Below are positions 6,611-14,761 of a stretch of DNA of 35,446 nucleotides, piece after piece. The DNA lies in the IMG/VR virus record IMGVR_UViG_3300036770_003304, positions 1-35,446 of that record. One strand, written 5' to 3'. Every line of letters begins with the position of its first letter. The stretch's first letter is position 1. The notes under the pieces were generated by a model that saw only the letters and a program-made list of their open reading frames with translations, ran no database searches and was not told where the DNA came from. A program made the translations under genes and the position numbers. This DNA comes from a virus.

Positions 6611-9546
6611 TGGATTCCTGCCTCAAGGTTGATGCGGCGGCGCTCGGCCTCGATGTCGCCCGACTCCTCGATCTCGCGTATTTCGCGCTCAAGCGCGTCG
6701 GAAAGCACGGGCTGCATCGAGCAGCGGCAGTTCGGATGCAGCGGCGGCCCCTTGATGTCCTCGTAATCGAGCACCATCTCGCCGCCGTCCGCGCCCTTCA
6801 GCAACTCGCCGCGCGCGTAGAACGAGTCGCCGAGGCCGATCGACTTCGCGCTGTATGCCTTGCTCGCGGCCTCACAGAACTCGCACGGATCGGGCGCGAG
6901 CAACCAAGTCTTGCCCTGCACCAATCCCGTCGCCGTCCACGCGTCGACCTCGGCGGTGCGTGCGGCGCGCTGCGCCTCCGTGCGCGCGACCGTGCGCGCG
7001 CGCGACCACGACCCGTCCTGATCCTTCTGCGATTCCGCCCAAGTCTGCACGCGGGTCGCCAGTTCGTCGACCGTCTCGCCCTTCTCTAGCCCGTCCCCGA
7101 GCACCTCGCGCACGCGGACGGCGGTCTGCTCGGCCACGCCCGACGCGGTGCGGCGCGCGAGGCGCACCGACTCCGTCTCGGCGTACGCGCGGAGGTCGGA
7201 TCGCTCGACATCGAAGTCCACGGTCGTCGCGACCTTGGCGACCGTGTCGATGCCAAGGTCTACGCCGACCGAGATCGCGTCACGGAGGTACGGCGCGAGC
7301 GCGTCGACGAGCGCCCGCTGGTACTGGCGCGACCGAAGCAGCGCCTCGGCGCGGACGATCAGCTCGCGCGACGGCGTGCCCGCCTTCGCCAGTTCGTCGA
7401 GCACGGCCTTCACCTGATCATCGAACACGCGCGAGACGGACGCGGCCATCGTGCGCTCTGCGTCGTTGATCTCGCGGCCCTCGCTCTCGGCGTTCTTGCG
7501 GTGTATCCCAGTGGATACAGCCGACTCCCACATCGCCTTCTGGGAAATCCTGCGTGCAGATTTGCAGCCACAACCGCAAGACTTCTTCTCACGCGCGCGG
7601 TCGAACTCCTCGACCTTGCGCCGCGCCCACGCGTAGCCCTCGTCGCCGCCCCACCCGTTCCACGCTTGCCACCCCTTGCCCTGCTCGTCCCAAGTCTCGC
7701 CTTCCTTGTCGGACTGGTGGCGGTCGAAGTAGGCGACCATGCGGCGAATCGTGTCCTCCGACAGTTCGCGGCGGTTCGCCAGGTCGCGCGCCCGCGCGAG
7801 TCCTACGGCGGTCATGCCGCGCTGACTCTCGGGCTTCGACTCGCGGACATCGAGCGCGCGCCGCGCGTTCTCCGCGACGGCGGCGGGCGGCGTGGTGTCG
7901 ATGTCGCCGAGCGCCTTGGCCTTCGCGAGTTCGTCGCGCTCCATCGTCGCGATGACCTCGTCCGCGCTCTTGCCCTCGCGGCACATCGAGTACGCGATCG
8001 CGACTGCCTGATCCTGCGGGTATCCCTCGGCGAGAAGCGTCTGAATCTTGCCGCTGACGCAGTCGCCGATCGCGTCCTTCGTCTCGACGGCCTTCGCCTC
8101 GACGGTCGGCTCTTCGGTCGGCTCCTCGACCTCGACGGCCTCCACTGGCTGCGCTGCGGGCGCGGGCGCGGACGCGCCGAACAGCCCGCCGAACGGCGAC
8201 GGCGCGGCGGGTGCGCCGCCGAGCGGCTGACCGTTGATGAGCGGGCGGTCTGCCATCGGATCGGGCAGCGGCTCAAGTCCCTCCTGCTGCCGCGCCTCGT
8301 TGATCGTAAGAATGCCGCCAGACACATAGGTCGTGCGCTTCGCCGTCTCCTGCGCCTCGTCGGCGCGAACGGGGTTGTCGTACGCGAGGAACGCGTCCTC
8401 CTCGATGCCGAACAGCGGGAGGAGCTGCTGATTCAGAACCTCCTCGTCCATGCGGAGGAGCGGGAGGATCGTCGTCTCCTTCCACGAAGCGAAGCCGACC
8501 GTGGCCGACGCAAGGTTCGGATCGTTTGCGCGGAGCATCGAGACGGGCACGCCGAACACGGCGGCGATCTCCTCGACGATCTCCTCGCGGCCCTGCAAGT
8601 CCTTCGGCGGGAACTGGAGCGGCTTGAGGTCGACCTCGCCAGTCACCGCGAGGAAGCGGCCCGTCTTGTTCGTGCCGCGCAGCTTCGTCTCGACCTGTGC
8701 CGTGAAACGCTCCAGTTCCTCGTCGGACGCGTTGCCCTTGCTAACGAGCAAGTAGTCGGGCCGCGACTTGTTCGCGAAGAAGTGGTAGTCCATCTCATGG
8801 AGCGCGACATTCGATGTCACCGCGCCCCACGCCGCCTCGACCTTGCCAAGCCCGTAGTAGATGTCGCGCGGGTTCGGGTACTTGAAGTGGACCACCTCGT
8901 CGGGCGCGAAGTCCTGACGCTGCGCGTCGTTGCGCCCGTACTCGTAGCCCTTGACGAGTTCCTCTCCGCGCAGCGGGTTCCCTGGAACGATGCGCATCCA
9001 CTGGCTCGGCATCGTCCACACCTCGACGGGGACATTCAGCGTCGGGTCGAGCACGGGGTGGAGGTACGCGTTGCCCGTCAGCTCCATGTACAGCACGCGC
9101 AGGACGGTCGCGTCGAAGCCGTTCTGGTAGGGGTTGACCTTCGCGAGAAGGGTGAGGAGCGGATGCGTGTCCGTGACGACCTCGTAGTCGTCGCCGTACT
9201 CCGCTGCCTTCGTCATCGCGTAGCGCGACGGGAGCTGCGCGAGGTCGCCCGACAGGTACGCCTTCGTGCGGCGACCCGTCCTGCGCGTGTTCCATGCCTT
9301 CGTGCCCGACGAGCGGTTGCGCACATAGAGGCGAAGCGGCTGCGAGGCGACCGCGATGGCGTTGAGCCGCGCGGCGGCGTACACCCACGATCGGTTCTCG
9401 ACGACCGCGCGGTGGTAGTCGAACGGCGGCGGGACATACTCGCGCCCGATGAGAGTCGCCGTGCTCGCGACCTCGTACCGCTGCGGGTCGTCGTTCGTGT
9501 ACGCGGCCTTGCCGAGGATGGACTTGATGCGGTCGATGATGCTCAT
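6607..9546 (-). CDS. Portal protein fused to a MuF-type head morphogenesis domain
   Basis: The ORF encodes 979 residues from ATG 9546-9544 (4-bp overlap with the terminase). Residues 1 to about 430 are a phage portal: WVYAAARLNAIAVASQPLRL, YMELTGNAYLHP, AAVFGVPVSML. An acidic Pro/Ala linker follows. Near 495-530 is a short unit with the pattern DCVSGKIQTLLAEGYPQDQA. Near 550-650 is a domain seen in other phage head proteins (RGMTAVGLARARDL, TIRRMVAYFDRHQSDK, WGGDEGYAWARRKVEEF). A CGCGC cysteine cluster sits near 659. The C-terminus is a MuF-like domain with TEAQRAARTAEVDAW, DPCEFC and a closing PPLHPNCRC. Portal and MuF are usually separate genes, so this is a large fusion. The portal ring is the DNA gate, and MuF proteins enter the head interior. 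Confidence 0.92.
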   Translation of the reverse strand: MSIIDRIKSILGKAAYTNDDPQRYEVASTATLIGREYVPPPFDYHRAVVENRSWVYAAARLNAIAVASQPLRLYVRNRSSGTKAWNTRRTGRRTKAYLSGDLAQLPSRYAMTKAAEYGDDYEVVTDTHPLLTLLAKVNPYQNGFDATVLRVLYMELTGNAYLHPVLDPTLNVPVEVWTMPSQWMRIVPGNPLRGEELVKGYEYGRNDAQRQDFAPDEVVHFKYPNPRDIYYGLGKVEAAWGAVTSNVALHEMDYHFFANKSRPDYLLVSKGNASDEELERFTAQVETKLRGTNKTGRFLAVTGEVDLKPLQFPPKDLQGREEIVEEIAAVFGVPVSMLRANDPNLASATVGFASWKETTILPLLRMDEEVLNQQLLPLFGIEEDAFLAYDNPVRADEAQETAKRTTYVSGGILTINEARQQEGLEPLPDPMADRPLINGQPLGGAPAAPSPFGGLFGASAPAPAAQPVEAVEVEEPTEEPTVEAKAVETKDAIGDCVSGKIQTLLAEGYPQDQAVAIAYSMCREGKSADEVIATMERDELAKAKALGDIDTTPPAAVAENARRALDVRESKPESQRGMTAVGLARARDLANRRELSEDTIRRMVAYFDRHQSDKEGETWDEQGKGWQAWNGWGGDEGYAWARRKVEEFDRAREKKSCGCGCKSARRISQKAMWESAVSTGIHRKNAESEGREINDAERTMAASVSRVFDDQVKAVLDELAKAGTPSRELIVRAEALLRSRQYQRALVDALAPYLRDAISVGVDLGIDTVAKVATTVDFDVERSDLRAYAETESVRLARRTASGVAEQTAVRVREVLGDGLEKGETVDELATRVQTWAESQKDQDGSWSRARTVARTEAQRAARTAEVDAWTATGLVQGKTWLLAPDPCEFCEAASKAYSAKSIGLGDSFYARGELLKGADGGEMVLDYEDIKGPPLHPNCRCSMQPVLSDALEREIREIEESGDIEAERRRINLEAGIQ

Positions 9547-10721
9547 ATGACTCTCATCGTCATCGGCGGTCGCGATCGTCGGGAATGCACCGCAAGCGCG
9601 AGCGCGCACACGCCGTCGTCGTGCCCCGCCGTCGCCTCGTACGAGACGCTTCTCCCCGAGTATCGGTAGCCGAAGGACTCCAGTTCCGACCTCAGCCACC
9701 CCTCGGGGAAGCGGATGTCGGCGGTCTGGATGGAGACTTGCAGCCCCTCCATGAGTTGCTGCTTCGACTGCGAGGTGAACTTGAAGCCGACCGCGCGGCG
9801 GCACACCTTCATCAAGTCCTCGACGATCGGGTCGCCAACGCCCGTCGAGTCGATCATCGCGGGCGCGGCACCGATCATGTGCGCGAGGCGCTCGCGCGTC
9901 ACGGCCCACGGCGCTTGCCACCGCTCAAGGCGACACACCGCGCCGTCCTTGTCGAGCGCGACGGCCACCGTGTAGTCCTGGCTCTTCGCGAGGTCAACGC
10001 CCCAGTGCGCGGGCGCGGCGACCGACATCGGCCCGATGCACGCGCGGATCGCGTCGAGGCCGAACGGGTTGCCGCCGTCCTCAGCGGGCACGCCCTCGTA
10101 CTCCTGCGCAAACACCTCGGGCGGCAGCGACCTCCGCGCGGCCTCGACCTCGTCGGGGTCGATGTGCGGATTCTGGCGCGTCCCGATGCGAAAGGCCCGC
10201 ATCGTGCCAGTCGTGTCACCTTCCGCCTCCGTGAACAGGCGGTGGAAGTCGCCCGTCCCCTTCGGCGTGCCAAGGAAGAGCGCGGATCCCTTGCGGTCGG
10301 CGAGCGTCGGTCGCGCCGCGTTGCGCCACCATTCCAACAGGTGCGGCACGAACCCCGCCTCGTCCACGACGATCAGGTCGTAGTCTCGGCCTCGGCCCGC
10401 GTCGACATCCTCAAGCGACCAGAAGTCGATCACGCCGCCGCCGTAGACCTCCATGCGCTTCTCGATGCGGTCGTGTCGCTTGAGCGCAGGGCCGAGCGCA
10501 CGCTCAAAGTACCGCACTGGCTCGGCGAGGTACTTGTAGGTCGGAGCGAACCAACCACACTTCCGCCGATGTGTGGCAGTTCTGATCCCGAGCAGCTGAC
10601 CGAAGGTCGTCTTGCCCCACCGCCGACCGATCTCAAGCACGGAGAACCGCGCGAGCCTGTCGAAGACCTCGCGCTGCGACGGGTGCAGCAGCCCTTGGAT
10701 CGGCGGGACTTCTACCCTCAT
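9543..10721 (-). CDS. terL: Terminase large subunit
   Basis: This 392-residue packaging ATPase-nuclease has the Walker A at 32-39 (GRRWGKTT), Walker B with catalytic glutamate at 116-123 (LIVVDEAG), and a coupling motif near 150 (LGTPKGTGDFHRLF). The RNase H-like nuclease domain shows acidic residues in GVDLAKSQDYT (D243), MIDSTGVGDPI (D291) and AGHDDGVCALALA (D368/D369). All core parts are present and the length is normal for a compact terminase. It cuts concatemeric DNA and pumps it through the portal. It overlaps the small subunit and portal genes by 4 bp each. Confidence 0.96.
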   Translation of the reverse strand: MRVEVPPIQGLLHPSQREVFDRLARFSVLEIGRRWGKTTFGQLLGIRTATHRRKCGWFAPTYKYLAEPVRYFERALGPALKRHDRIEKRMEVYGGGVIDFWSLEDVDAGRGRDYDLIVVDEAGFVPHLLEWWRNAARPTLADRKGSALFLGTPKGTGDFHRLFTEAEGDTTGTMRAFRIGTRQNPHIDPDEVEAARRSLPPEVFAQEYEGVPAEDGGNPFGLDAIRACIGPMSVAAPAHWGVDLAKSQDYTVAVALDKDGAVCRLERWQAPWAVTRERLAHMIGAAPAMIDSTGVGDPIVEDLMKVCRRAVGFKFTSQSKQQLMEGLQVSIQTADIRFPEGWLRSELESFGYRYSGRSVSYEATAGHDDGVCALALAVHSRRSRPPMTMRVI

Positions 10722-11047
10722 CCATCTCTCGGCTCGGGCTTGTGCGGCAGGAGGTCAAGCGTCACGACCTCTTCGCGCACCACGGCATCGGTCTTGTCGC
10801 GCTGCCCGAGGTACTGCTTGCCCAGCCAGATCAGCATCGTGACATTCCCGTTCAGCGCCATCTCCGCTTGCTTGCGGCGAAGGCTTCGGTTTAGTCGCGA
10901 GCGTCCCCTTTCTATGGGGGTGACAAATCGCCTTTGCAGCGTGCGCCCAGAGCAGCCCAGAATCGTCGCCATCTCGTCGACGGTGCAGCCAATCGAGGCC
11001 ATGTCCTCGACCTGCTTCGGGTCGATGTCGATCTTAGCCCTTGGCAA
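10718..11047 (-). CDS. terS: Terminase small subunit (HTH, DNA recognition)
   Basis: This 109-residue protein starts at TTG 11047-11045, with an AAGGAAGG-type ribosome site upstream; there is no ATG before the conserved region. An HTH occupies residues 10-45 (QVEDMASIGCTVDEMATILG then CSGRTLQRRF). It is followed by a basic helix (RSRLNRSLRRKQAEMALNGN) and TMLIWLGKQYLGQRDK, the typical end of this small-terminase group. It sits directly ahead of terL with an ATGA overlap, and would bind the packaging site and recruit TerL. Confidence 0.85.
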   Translation of the reverse strand: MPRAKIDIDPKQVEDMASIGCTVDEMATILGCSGRTLQRRFVTPIERGRSRLNRSLRRKQAEMALNGNVTMLIWLGKQYLGQRDKTDAVVREEVVTLDLLPHKPEPRDG

Positions 11048-12209
11048 GTTCGGCCTTCCTTCCCGTGAGGTTCTCCCACCGCTTCACGATGACATCGCAG
11101 TAGGCGGGGCTGATCTCCATGCCGTAGCACTTGCGTCCCAGTTGCTCGGCGGCGATGAGCGTAGTGCCGGAGCCGAGGAACGGGTCGTATATCAGTTCAT
11201 GCTCATGATTCCGCATCGGGCGAGCCATCGCCTCAACTGGTTTTTGCGTGGGGTGTGGAGTCTTGTCTTCTCCGCTGTGACCGTATGGGTCTTTGGGTTG
11301 CGTCATCTCCCAGACCGTTGACTCCTTCGGCGAGCCGACCCAGTTTCTTTTTCCAGAAGGTCGAACACAATACCAGCACGGTTCATGCTGCCAGTGATAG
11401 TTTGCCCTTGAGAATGTTGCGTATGGTTTTTTCCAAATCAACATCGACACATGGGAAAGCCCGACTGTTTCTAAATCCGCAAGCACCACAGAGGTAAACA
11501 TCGAGGCGTGCCAAACATACGCGACATCTCCGCTAAATAACGCCCATGCATCTCTCCATGACGCTCGATCGTCGTTTTGAATCTTGCCGATCGACTTGGC
11601 AGTCGTTCGCATTTCTGGGTCGTATTTCACTCCATACGGGGGATCGGTCACCATCATGCCAGCCTTCGCCCCCGCCATCAGCCGATCCACGTCTTCCGCC
11701 TTCGTCGAGTCGCCGCACAACACCCGATGCTCGCCAAGAATCCACAGGTCGCCCGCCTTCGTGATCGGCTCCGCAGGCGGCCCGGGAACCTCGTCCTCCG
11801 TCACCTCGGCCATGCCGTCGATCATCTTAGACAGCTCCGCAGCGTCGAAGCCCGCCGCGTCGAGCAGCGCCTCGTCCTCGCACTGGAGCGCCGACAGCGT
11901 CTCAGCGAGCGCGTCCTCTTCCCACTCCGCAAGTTCTGCGGTGCGATTGTCCGCAATGGCGTAGGCGGTCGCCTCGCTGCCCGCGAGCGCCGAGCGCACC
12001 ACTGCGATCTCCTTCCACCCGAGCGCCTTGGCGGCGGCTAGCGTGCCGTTGCCCGCGCGGACGACGCCGTTCGCGTCGACGACGATCGGCTTCTGCTGTC
12101 CGAACCGCTGAAGGCTCGCCTTGATCGTCGCGAGATTGCGCTCACCGTGCTTGCGGACATTGGCGGGATCGAACGACAGCGAGTCGATGGATACGGTTTC
12201 GGCCTTCAC
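11034..12209 (-). CDS. ParB-domain / N4-N6 DNA methyltransferase fusion
   Basis: The gene encodes 391 residues from GTG 12209-12207, fixed by GTGA overlap with the upstream methyltransferase gene. Residues 1 to about 95 form a ParB/Srx-like domain (SFDPANVRKHGERNLATIKA, then GQQKPIVVDANGVVRAGNGT). From about 170 it is an N4/N6 DNA methylase, with DLWILGEHRVLCGDST, catalytic VTDPPYGVKYD near 190, PTQKPVEAM, and SAM-binding YDPFLGSGTTLIAAEQ near 345. Such fusions are frequent beside phage terminases and probably methylate phage DNA to evade host restriction. No partner restriction enzyme is present, so it looks like an orphan methylase. Confidence 0.95.
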   Translation of the reverse strand: MKAETVSIDSLSFDPANVRKHGERNLATIKASLQRFGQQKPIVVDANGVVRAGNGTLAAAKALGWKEIAVVRSALAGSEATAYAIADNRTAELAEWEEDALAETLSALQCEDEALLDAAGFDAAELSKMIDGMAEVTEDEVPGPPAEPITKAGDLWILGEHRVLCGDSTKAEDVDRLMAGAKAGMMVTDPPYGVKYDPEMRTTAKSIGKIQNDDRASWRDAWALFSGDVAYVWHASMFTSVVLADLETVGLSHVSMLIWKKPYATFSRANYHWQHEPCWYCVRPSGKRNWVGSPKESTVWEMTQPKDPYGHSGEDKTPHPTQKPVEAMARPMRNHEHELIYDPFLGSGTTLIAAEQLGRKCYGMEISPAYCDVIVKRWENLTGRKAELAKG

Positions 12210-12670
12210 GCGAACGCCTCCATGTTCAGGCTGCACCAGTGGTGCGAGCAATTCCACGACTCGCCCTGCTTGCCGCACAGCGCAACGCGCGAGAACCCCG
12301 CCGCGTCGAGGAGCTGCCGCATCTTCTGTTCGTTGAAGAGCGCATGGTGGAAGTCGTGCGCGTCGGTCTGTCCCCCCATGATGTACGCCTCCATGTTCGC
12401 GTCCTCGGCCCCCTCGATCATGGCCGACACGATGCGGTCGAAGTCGGGCACGGCGACGAAGAGCCGCCCCCCTGGCTTCAGGACGCGCCGCCACTCCTTG
12501 AGCGTCGGCAGCGTCTCCGCGCGCGGGATGTGCTCAAGCACATGGCTCGCGCGAATCTCGTCGACGGACGCGTCGGGCAGCGTGATGCGCTGCGCGAGGT
12601 TGCCGTCCGCGATGTCCCACGCCGTCCACCCTTCCTCGGTGTCGGCCCCTGCCCCGATGTTCAGTTTCAT
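12206..12670 (-). CDS. Class I SAM-dependent methyltransferase
   Basis: This 154-residue protein starts at ATG 12670 with a strong GAGGAG ribosome site 7-8 nt upstream. Motif I is N-terminal (MKLNIGAGADTEEGWTAWDI) and is followed by VDEIRASHVLEHIPRAETLP, a 'VLEHI' motif of the Methyltransf_11 type, and LKEWRRVLKPGGRLFVAVPD. The fold is short but complete. The substrate is not shown. Proteins of this group act on small molecules, sugars or proteins more often than DNA, so it might cooperate with the phage glycosyltransferase. It is cotranscribed with the DNA methylase. Confidence 0.87.
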   Translation of the reverse strand: MKLNIGAGADTEEGWTAWDIADGNLAQRITLPDASVDEIRASHVLEHIPRAETLPTLKEWRRVLKPGGRLFVAVPDFDRIVSAMIEGAEDANMEAYIMGGQTDAHDFHHALFNEQKMRQLLDAAGFSRVALCGKQGESWNCSHHWCSLNMEAFA

Positions 12671-12690
12671 TTCGCATCTCCTCGTTGTGC

Positions 12691-12885
12691 TCAGTTCCAG
12701 ACCCCGCCGTCCTTCCAGAACGGCTGCGCGGGTTGCCATGTGCCGCTCACCTTGATGAAGACCGTCGCGAGCTCCCACACGCCCGCGACCTTGATGTACG
12801 CGAGCGTCCCTGCGGGCGGCGGCGCTTCAAGCGGAAGCAGCCCAAGTTCGATCAGCGCGCCGTCGAAGAGGAGCCGTCGTGCCAT
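12691..12885 (-). CDS. Small tail-fibre-region protein with K-x-x-G-x-W repeats
   Basis: This 64-residue protein carries three units of a short repeat at its C-terminus: YIKVAGVWELATV, FIKVSGTWQPAQP and FWKDGGVW, spaced about 13 residues. Similar aromatic K.gG.W repeats occur at the ends of phage tail-fibre and receptor-binding proteins. It lies between two virion-type paralogs and a methyltransferase gene. I infer a small fibre-tip or accessory virion protein. Confidence 0.65.
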   Translation of the reverse strand: MARRLLFDGALIELGLLPLEAPPPAGTLAYIKVAGVWELATVFIKVSGTWQPAQPFWKDGGVWN

Positions 12886-12886
12886 C

Positions 12887-13696
12887 TCAGTTCTCCTCTA
12901 GCAGGATCGCGCCCGCGCCCGTCGCGCTTGTGCTCGCCATGATCGAGATAGGGAACAGGCACGCGCCGTCCTCAATCTTGGCGATGCCGCCCGCCGTGTT
13001 GCCAGTGATGAAGCCCGCCGCGCTCAGGACTCCGCTCGTATCCGAGACGCAGATGGCGTAGAGCGGCTTGAACAGCGTCACGCCGAAGTTTCCGATCGAC
13101 CCAGTGCTGCCCGAGAGCGTCACCGACTCGACGCTTCGGACTCCCGTGTCCCCGCTCTCAAGCGGGAGGATGATCATGCGGGCGACCTCGCGGAACGCGG
13201 TCGCGCCTATCTGCACGGCGGGCGTGTTCTTCAGGCCGACTCCCGCCTGATTCGTGTACTCGACCGACACGCTCTGCGCGACCGTGCCGAGAATGCCGTA
13301 GATCGTCAGGCCGATCATCACGCCCTCGCCGCCCGTGTAGCGCGTGAGCGCGGCTGTCGGGAGGTTCGTCGTCTGCGCGGTCGAGATGCTCGCGTCGAGT
13401 CCCGACTGATGGCTCAGCCTGTCGGCGACGATGATGTTGCCAGGGTTCACTGACGAATACCGAGCGCCGATGATGCTCAGTTGCGAGCCTGGGTTCGGGT
13501 CGCGCTGCCCGAGCGCGCCAAGGGTGTCGTTGTCTGGAACGACTGCGGTCGTCGGCTGCGCGCCAATAGGCTGCGCAAGCCGCCACTGGTCGAACGCTCG
13601 ACCCGTGGAAAGAGTCGCTCCCGAGATCGTGATCGGAAAGAACTCGCGCTGTCGACCGAGAGCCGCCTTGTATGTCGCGAGGTCTGCGATCGCCAT
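12887..13696 (-). CDS. Virion structural protein, paralog A of a tandem pair
   Basis: This 269-residue protein resembles its neighbour (13700-14536). Shared parts include a disk-like strand pattern of the type 'I.G....... V.Y..Q.G......AV.IGAT.FRE..R.I.L.L..GDTGV..V..VT......G..GNFGV' (for example VQIGATAFREVARMIILPLE and SGDTGVRSVESVTLSGS here). The N-terminus is MAIADLATYKAALGRQREFF and it ends with an Asn-rich AILLEEN tail. It is beta-rich with no membrane segment. From its place in the tail-fibre block it is probably a distal tail or appendage subunit. Confidence 0.75.
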   Translation of the reverse strand: MAIADLATYKAALGRQREFFPITISGATLSTGRAFDQWRLAQPIGAQPTTAVVPDNDTLGALGQRDPNPGSQLSIIGARYSSVNPGNIIVADRLSHQSGLDASISTAQTTNLPTAALTRYTGGEGVMIGLTIYGILGTVAQSVSVEYTNQAGVGLKNTPAVQIGATAFREVARMIILPLESGDTGVRSVESVTLSGSTGSIGNFGVTLFKPLYAICVSDTSGVLSAAGFITGNTAGGIAKIEDGACLFPISIMASTSATGAGAILLEEN

Positions 13697-13699
13697 CGG

Positions 13700-14536
13700 T
13701 CACGCCTCCACGATCGAGTATCCGCCGAAGAGCTCGGGCGCGGCTGTCGTGATCGGAACCCAGAGTAGAGAAAGGCACGCGCCCGACTCGATCTCTGGAA
13801 TGCCAGGTAGCCCCGTCACATAGTCGCGCCACCCAGGCGCGCCCGCGCCGCCAACGGGGAGGTATCCGATCGGGTTGCCGACGACGATCCCGAAGTTCCC
13901 CGCCGTGCCTGTCGTCGCGTTGATCGTCACATCGGCGACCGCCTGAACTCCCGTGTCTCCCGCAGCAAGCGTCAGGAAGATGGCGCGGGTCTGCTCGCGG
14001 AAGCCCGTAGCGCCGATCGCGACAGCGGTGGAGGTCTGGCCATTGTTGCCGTCCTGATCCGTGTACGACATCGTGATCGTGCGAGCGGTCGTGCCGATGA
14101 GGCTGTAAATCTCCGCGAACACGAAGTTGCCCGCGCCGCCCGTGTTGCGGGTCAGCGTGCCGCCCACGGTCTGCGCGGTCGCCACCGTCCCGCTGAGTCC
14201 ACCGATGTGGAGAAGGCGGTCGTAGAGGATGAGCGTCCCGCCGTTGAGACCAGTGGCCCACGCTTGCGTCATCCACGACTGACGGCCACCCCCCGCCGAG
14301 GTGAACGGCAGCGCGCCCGCCGTCGTGTTGTCGGGAGCCGCGACCGTGGTCGGAGCCACGCCGCCGCCTGGGATTCCGTCGTACTGCCACAGGCTCGCGG
14401 CGCGGCCCGCGATCAGCGCTGGCGGCGCAGCGCCCGCGATTCGCGCAGCCTTGAACCAGAAGCGGTTCTGTGGCGTGCCGCTGTTGCCGCCCGATGCGCG
14501 GTTGATGAGGTCGCTGATGTCGGTCAGTGCTGCCAT
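13700..14536 (-). CDS. Virion structural protein, paralog B of a tandem pair
   Basis: This 278-residue protein starts at ATG 14536-14534, overlapping the preceding stop as TGATG. Like paralog A it has VAIGATGFREQTRAIFLTLA, AGDTGVQAVADVTINATTGT and GNFGIVVGNPIGY at matching places. It opens with MAALTDISDLINRASGGNSG and FWFKAARIAGAAPPA. It is secreted in no visible way; no signal peptide is seen. I infer a receptor-region or appendage subunit that arose by tandem duplication and then diverged strongly. Confidence 0.78.
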   Translation of the reverse strand: MAALTDISDLINRASGGNSGTPQNRFWFKAARIAGAAPPALIAGRAASLWQYDGIPGGGVAPTTVAAPDNTTAGALPFTSAGGGRQSWMTQAWATGLNGGTLILYDRLLHIGGLSGTVATAQTVGGTLTRNTGGAGNFVFAEIYSLIGTTARTITMSYTDQDGNNGQTSTAVAIGATGFREQTRAIFLTLAAGDTGVQAVADVTINATTGTAGNFGIVVGNPIGYLPVGGAGAPGWRDYVTGLPGIPEIESGACLSLLWVPITTAAPELFGGYSIVEA

Positions 14537-14754
14537 CAGTTGCCGCTCCAGTTGATGCCGCGCGAGAGAGCGTCTGCCTTCGCCGCCACGATCAGCGCCG
14601 CGAGCTGGTCGAGGTTCGTGCCCGAGTCGAACGCGAACGAACCCGTGTTGATCGACTCGACCGCGAAGACGAGAGCGCCGCGCTCCTCGACGACGCTCAC
14701 GCGCCATCCGTGGTCTTCATAGCGTACCGAAGCAGGGGATACCGTGATCGTCAT
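14536..14754 (-). CDS. Small conserved-type protein of the fibre region
   Basis: This 72-residue protein has three predicted beta strands (SVRYEDHGWRVSVVEE, ALVFAVESI) and a helix (NLDQLAALIVAAKADALSRG). It lies between the tail fibre and the paralog pair. No family is recognised; the packed position (7 nt after the fibre gene stop, TGATG overlap downstream) makes it a real gene. Confidence 0.65.
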   Translation of the reverse strand: MTITVSPASVRYEDHGWRVSVVEERGALVFAVESINTGSFAFDSGTNLDQLAALIVAAKADALSRGINWSGN

Positions 14755-14761
14755 TGGTCGC

